Below, piece by piece: positions 60,340-64,000 of a stretch of DNA of 64,000 nt. The notes beneath the pieces are model-generated. The model was given only the letters and a program-made list of their open reading frames with translations. It was not told the origin of the DNA and ran no database searches. This stretch comes from 20CM-2-65-7 sp963830455 (GTDB lineage: Bacteria > Gemmatimonadota > Gemmatimonadetes > Gemmatimonadales > GWC2-71-9), in the NCBI GenBank assembly GCA_963830455.1, contig CAWHMT010000002.1, positions 310,001 to 374,000 of the forward strand, given 5' to 3'. Numbering within the stretch: position 1 is the first letter of the stretch; the number at the start of each line of letters is the position of its first letter. The translations under genes were made by a program, and so were the position numbers.

Positions 60340-61165
60340 AGCGTTCCCGCGTCACCCAGCGTGCGGCCAGTGAAAGGATCAAGACGAGTCCCATCAGCAC
60401 GAGCGCCGACGCCCACGCCAGCCGGTGCCACTCGTCGAACGGACCGGTGGCGTACACGTAGATCTGCAGCGACAGTGTCTGCATCGGCTGCGCGACCGAG
60501 ACCGAAAAGTTGAGGTTGCCCAGCGCGGTGAACAGCAGCGGTGCGGTCTCGCCGGCGATGCGGGCGATCCCCACGAGGCAGCCCGTCACGATGCCGCTCA
60601 GCGCGGTGCGTGCCACGATGCGCAGTGAGGTGCGCCAGCGTGGGTAACCGAGCGCGAGCGCGGCCTCGCGCAGCGAATGGGGTACCAGGCGCACCATTTC
60701 TTCCGTCGTGCGGGCGAGCATCGGAATCATCAGGATCGCGAGCGCCACGCTGCCGGCGAGCGCTGAGAAACGACCCATCGGTTTCACGAGGAACGTCCAG
60801 CCCACGATGCCGATCACGATCGACGGCGTGCCATTGAGCACGTCGGCGATGAATCGGACCAGGAATCCAAACCGGCCCGATCCGTACTCGGCGAGGTATA
60901 TCCCGATGCCGACGCCGATCGGCACGCCGATCAGCGCGCCGAGACCGACGATGATGCCCGAGCCGACGATCGCATTCGCGACGCCTCCCCCCGACTGCCC
61001 GGCGGGCACGGGACTCTTGGTAAAGAATGCCCAATCGATCGAGGAGGCGCCCTTGACAAGGAGGTTGCCGAGAATCAGCACGAGGGCCAGCACGGCAGTG
61101 AAGGAGAGCATGATGACCAACACGGTCATCACCCGGCTCATGAGGTGGCGCCGGAACGCGCTCAC
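60323..61165 (-). CDS. pstA: PstA phosphate ABC transporter permease
   Basis: A 280-residue, six-helix permease. GVGIGIYLAEYGSGRFGFLV and the EAA-type loop LREAALALGYPRWRTSLRIV (interaction with PstB) are typical; IAGETAPLLFTALGN is the PstA signature. The GTG start overlaps pstC by 4 nt, and the stop overlaps the first pstB by 17 nt. Confidence 0.94.
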   Translation of the reverse strand: MSAFRRHLMSRVMTVLVIMLSFTAVLALVLILGNLLVKGASSIDWAFFTKSPVPAGQSGGGVANAIVGSGIIVGLGALIGVPIGVGIGIYLAEYGSGRFGFLVRFIADVLNGTPSIVIGIVGWTFLVKPMGRFSALAGSVALAILMIPMLARTTEEMVRLVPHSLREAALALGYPRWRTSLRIVARTALSGIVTGCLVGIARIAGETAPLLFTALGNLNFSVSVAQPMQTLSLQIYVYATGPFDEWHRLAWASALVLMGLVLILSLAARWVTRERYGSAR

Positions 61166-62169
61166 AGGGCCTTGCTCCCGACCGCGGCGCCCTTCGCCAC
61201 GCGCCAGATGAGAATGCGGGCGACGGCGTTCACGACCACGGTGAGGACAAAGAGAATCAGACCCACTTCAAACAGGGCGGAGAGGTACATGTCGGTGGTG
61301 GCTTCGCTGAATTCGTTCGCGATCGCCGCCGCCATCGTGTACGCGGGCTGAAACACGGAGATCCCGATGTCGTGGCGGTTTCCGATCACCATCGTCACCG
61401 CCATCGTCTCCCCCAGCGCGCGCCCCAGGCCGAGAATAATGGCGCCGATCAAGCCGGCGCGGCCGTACGGCAGCACCGCCGACCGCACCGCTTCCCAGCG
61501 CGTCGCGCCCATCGCGAGCGCCGCCTCGCGCTGGCTCGTCGGCACCGCGAGCAGCACCTCGCGCGACACCGCGGCGATGTAGGGGACGATCATGATCGCC
61601 AGAATGATTCCGCCGGCGAGCAACGAATTTCCGTAGAACACGCCTTTGAAGAACGGCGTCCATCCGAGCACCGCTTTGAGCGAGGGTACCACGTGTGCGC
61701 GCAGGAATGGAATCAGCACGAAGATGCCCCACGTGCCGTACACCACGCTGGGGATCGCGGCGAGCAGCTCGACCAGGAACGCCACGGGCTGGCGCAGCCA
61801 GCGCGGCGAGAACTCCGTGAGGAAGATCGCCACGCTGAGCGCAAGCGGGACGGCGATCAGCAGCGCCAGCAACGAGGACGCCAGGGTGCCGAAGATCATC
61901 GGTGCCGCGCCGTACACCTCCGCCACCGGATCCCACGTCGACGTCACCAGGAAGGACGGGCCGAAGCGCTTGAGCGCCGGCAGTGATTCGACGAACAGCA
62001 CGCCAAACAGAATGACAATCAGGGACGGCAGCGCGAGCGCGAATCCGGTGAGGATACGGCGATAGATGCGATCACTGCGATCGGTTCCGATCAGCGACTG
62101 CCAACGTGTTTCGCCGCTGGGCCTCCCGGAGGGAATGCCTTCGATCGGGAGGTTCGGGAGGGAAGTCAT
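61162..62169 (-). CDS. pstC: PstC phosphate ABC transporter permease
   Basis: A 335-residue, six-helix permease with an unconserved ~40-residue cytoplasmic N-terminus. FLTEFSPRWLRQPVAFLVEL, the EAA-type loop REAALAMGATRWEAVRSAVL and LGRALGETMAVTMVIGN are PstC signatures. The ATG (62169) is the only plausible start and lies in the 3' arm of a 13-bp hairpin; no Shine-Dalgarno sequence is free outside the stem. It is the partner of PstA in the membrane channel. Confidence 0.94.
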   Translation of the reverse strand: MTSLPNLPIEGIPSGRPSGETRWQSLIGTDRSDRIYRRILTGFALALPSLIVILFGVLFVESLPALKRFGPSFLVTSTWDPVAEVYGAAPMIFGTLASSLLALLIAVPLALSVAIFLTEFSPRWLRQPVAFLVELLAAIPSVVYGTWGIFVLIPFLRAHVVPSLKAVLGWTPFFKGVFYGNSLLAGGIILAIMIVPYIAAVSREVLLAVPTSQREAALAMGATRWEAVRSAVLPYGRAGLIGAIILGLGRALGETMAVTMVIGNRHDIGISVFQPAYTMAAAIANEFSEATTDMYLSALFEVGLILFVLTVVVNAVARILIWRVAKGAAVGSKAL

Positions 62170-62199
62170 AGGCCGCCGGAAACGTACCGGCGGCCTATG
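62167..62199 (-). promoter_or_regulatory. Hairpin covering the pstC start codon
   Basis: A perfect 13-bp inverted repeat (62167-62179 with 62187-62199, 7-nt loop) in the 75-nt gap between pstS and pstC. On the minus-strand transcript the pstC AUG is the end of the 3' arm. No U-run follows, so it is not a classic terminator; it may limit pstC translation or stabilise pstS mRNA. Confidence 0.6.
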
Positions 62200-62244
62200 G
62201 AGTGTCCGTCACGACGATGTAACGGATATGTCACTGCGAAACGG

Positions 62245-63306
62245 CTACTCCGTGGCTGGACCCTTCCAGACGGCCCGGCCGCCGGCGGTAATGCTCTGCA
62301 ACCGGGTCTGGATCCAGGGGCGCATCTCCTTGGGAAGCGGCGCATAGCCGAGCTCGGGCGCCTTGGCCTGCCCGTCGGTCTCGGCCCACCAGATGAACTG
62401 CACGAGCGCGCGCGCTTTGGCCGAGTCCGCATAGGTCTTGTGGACCAGCAGCCAGGTGAAGCTCGCCGCCGGGTACGCCTGCGCCCCGGAGGAGTTCGTG
62501 ATCGACACGCGGAAATCGGTGTTCTCACCCATGTCTTTCATGGCGCCCGCGGCTGCGGCCGTCACGCTCTCGAGCGAGGCGACCACAAAGTTGCCCGCCT
62601 GATTGCGAAGCGTTGCGAAGGTCATCTTGTTGATTAGTGCGTAGCCCAGCTCGACATAGCCGATCGCCCCGGGGGTTTGCCGCACGGTGGCTGCCACGCC
62701 TTCATTGCCCCGGCCGCCCAGGCCCACCGGCCAGTTGACCGACGGGCCTTTGCCGACTTTCTGCGACCACTCGGGGCTGACCTTCGACAGGTAATCGGTC
62801 CAGACGAATGACGTGCCCGAGCCGTCCGACCGGTGCACGACGATGATGTCCTGATTCGGCAGGGTCAGGCCGACGTTGACGCTCGCGATCCGCGCGTCGT
62901 TCCAGTTGGTCACCTTGCCGAGGAAGATGTCGGCGAGCACATCGGGGGTGAGCCGGACGACCTGCGCGACGTCGGGCAGGGTGTACGCGGCCACCACCGC
63001 ACCCAGCACGGTGGGAATGTGGAGCACGTTGCCGCCGATCGCGGCGATCGCCGAATCGGTCATCGGCGCGTCGCTGCCGCCGAAGTCCACGGTGCCATCG
63101 GAGAACTGGCGAATGCCGCCGCCCGAGCCAATCGACTGATAATTCAGCTTCACGGGATGCGTCTGGTTGTACGCCAGCATCCAGTTCTGATAGATGATGT
63201 TCGGGAATGTCGCGCCCGCGCCGTTGAGCTGGATCTGCGCGGTGGCCCCCCCCGGAGCCGCGGCGCCGAGCAGTGCGGCGAGGGCGAGCAGTTTCGTGCG
63301 ATTCAT
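62245..63306 (-). CDS. pstS: PstS phosphate-binding periplasmic protein
   Basis: A 353-residue protein with a signal peptide (NRTKLLALAALLGAAAPGGA). LNGAGATFPNIIYQNWMLAY, YQSIGSGGGIRQFSDGTVDF and VVHRSDGSGTSFVWTDYLS are the phosphate-site motifs of PstS. It captures phosphate in the periplasm and delivers it to PstCA. It is 13 nt after the porin gene and separated from pstC by a hairpin. Confidence 0.95.
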   Translation of the reverse strand: MNRTKLLALAALLGAAAPGGATAQIQLNGAGATFPNIIYQNWMLAYNQTHPVKLNYQSIGSGGGIRQFSDGTVDFGGSDAPMTDSAIAAIGGNVLHIPTVLGAVVAAYTLPDVAQVVRLTPDVLADIFLGKVTNWNDARIASVNVGLTLPNQDIIVVHRSDGSGTSFVWTDYLSKVSPEWSQKVGKGPSVNWPVGLGGRGNEGVAATVRQTPGAIGYVELGYALINKMTFATLRNQAGNFVVASLESVTAAAAGAMKDMGENTDFRVSITNSSGAQAYPAASFTWLLVHKTYADSAKARALVQFIWWAETDGQAKAPELGYAPLPKEMRPWIQTRLQSITAGGRAVWKGPATE

Positions 63307-63319
63307 GTGATTCCTCGTG

Positions 63320-64000
63320 TTAGAACGTGAACTGCATCTGGAGCAGGGCGCGGTTACGCACTGCGTCCTGCGCGGGCGTGGCGCCGCCTTCGAACGACAA
63401 CAGGTCCACGTCGGCCAGCAGCCGGAAGTTCGACTGCGCCTGGTAAGACAGGCCCGTGATCACGCGCGTCTGCTTGTTGTCAGGTGTACCGGTATCGGGA
63501 TCGAGGAGGTCCACTCGGCCGATCGCCCCCACTTTGCTGCGGGCGAAGCGGTAGACCCCGAACGCGCTGAGGACGCTGCCGGTGATCGCGCCATCCTTAG
63601 TCGAGACGAATTCGGCGGCGAGCGTGAGTTGCTGCGTTTTGTAGGAGCCAATCGCCAGGTACCGGTTCCTGTCCGCGCCGCCCGTGGCCTTGCCGATGCC
63701 GGCGTATCCCGTGAGCCGCAGGCCGCCGACGCGACTCGCATCGTTGGTCTTTGACAGGCGCCCGGAGACGCGTAGTCCGACGTCCTTGTGGTTGTCGCCG
63801 GTGCCGCCCGAATAGCCCTCGCCGTTGAAGAACAGGAACTGCGCGTTGACCCCCTCGTTGTTCCAATGGCCGTCCACGCCCGCCCCGAAGTCTGACGAGA
63901 TCATGTAGCCGTTGCGCTCCGCGGCGATCGTGCCCTGCATGCGATAATCCCAGAGCGTCTCTTCCCAATCGATGTAGGGGGTTTGGGTCAGCCCGAACTT
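63320..64000 (-). CDS. Phosphate-selective porin (OprO/OprP-like), N-terminal part outside the window
   Basis: The frame is open to the last base, so the gene continues beyond the window. Visible residues include GLTQTPYIDWEETLWDYRMQ, then alternating strands (GYMISSDFGAGVDGHWN, VNAQFLFFNGEGYSGG, LRLTGYAGIGKAT) and a terminal strand LLQMQFTF ending in Phe, as in outer-membrane porins. SDFGAGV is typical of the phosphate porin O/P group. It would admit phosphate into the periplasm for PstS, encoded 13 nt downstream, so the pst operon here begins with its own porin. Confidence 0.85.
   Translation of the reverse strand, partial: KFGLTQTPYIDWEETLWDYRMQGTIAAERNGYMISSDFGAGVDGHWNNEGVNAQFLFFNGEGYSGGTGDNHKDVGLRVSGRLSKTNDASRVGGLRLTGYAGIGKATGGADRNRYLAIGSYKTQQLTLAAEFVSTKDGAITGSVLSAFGVYRFARSKVGAIGRVDLLDPDTGTPDNKQTRVITGLSYQAQSNFRLLADVDLLSFEGGATPAQDAVRNRALLQMQFTF

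Overview
The window is 64 kb of gene-dense, GC-rich bacterial chromosome. Genes are short-spaced and often overlap in ATGA/GTGA junctions, and there is no phage, plasmid or CRISPR content. The cell plan is Gram-negative and diderm: a phosphate-type porin, an outer-membrane barrel protein, a DegQ periplasmic protease, many signal peptides ending in A-Q, and a PilB/GspE ATPase. A menaquinone-type UbiE/UbiD/UbiA/UbiX gene set, a caa3-type oxidase, and a Ser/Thr kinase with a long C-terminal extension also occur. Together these fit Gemmatimonadota or a close relative best. That placement is inference from gene content; no rRNA is present.

Layout. 1-2.2 kb: stressosome module (RsbR-like, RsbS, RsbT, RsbX). 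2.3-5.2 kb: MATE exporter, SAM hydrolase-type enzyme, ECF sigma factor with a small zinc-finger anti-sigma. 5.2-11.3 kb: quinone tailoring genes (ubiE-ubiD-ubiA and ubiX) around a prolyl oligopeptidase. 11.3-13.8 kb: NTF2-fold protein, M1 peptidase, phosphodiesterase. 14.1-17 kb: a frameshifted ABC transporter followed by a DUF1854 gene. 17-21.5 kb, minus strand: mutM, purD, M48 protease, PLP-dependent trans-sulfuration enzyme. 21.5-26.3 kb: HD-GYP regulator, glmM-glmS-dtd. 26.3-32.9 kb: PD40 protein, maf, FHA-GAF-cyclase, trpE, an outer-membrane barrel. 33-39.6 kb: a PilB ATPase fused to a receiver domain, Nudix, alkyltransferase-like protein, hybrid histidine kinase, an ApbE-like lipoprotein and a secreted unknown. 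39.6-43.3 kb: tig-clpP-clpX-engB proteostasis operon. 43.4-43.6 kb: a long rod-like hairpin and tRNA-Leu. 43.7-47.2 kb: a secreted unknown and the Ser/Thr kinase. 47.3-51.9 kb: ctaC-ctaD-ctaE-ctaF-ctaG. 52-55 kb: membrane proteins and degQ. 55-58 kb: dnaK and rhomboid. 58-64 kb, minus strand: porin-pstS-pstC-pstA-pstB-pstB-phoU phosphate locus.

The most unusual signal is not a gene. The gaps, and sometimes the genes, carry compact arrays built from a 7-12 nt word repeated in one direction and then, usually, in the reverse complement, so the array folds on itself. Different loci use different words (gctatcg, cggttag, atgatcaatg, ggcgtgaaa, gggcggat, and G-rich words). Some words recur tens of kilobases apart. 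Several arrays supply coding sequence: a whole signal peptide (39.5 kb), the first residues of PstB (59.5 kb), both ends of CtaG (51.0 and 51.9 kb), and two low-complexity insertions in GlmM. Other points worth attention are an apparent CTG start codon for engB in a CTGA junction with clpX, a 109-nt rod-like structure beside tRNA-Leu, and a hairpin that buries the pstC start codon.

Start sites were chosen by family length, Shine-Dalgarno sequence and coupling to the upstream stop. All domain calls come from reading motifs, without database searches.
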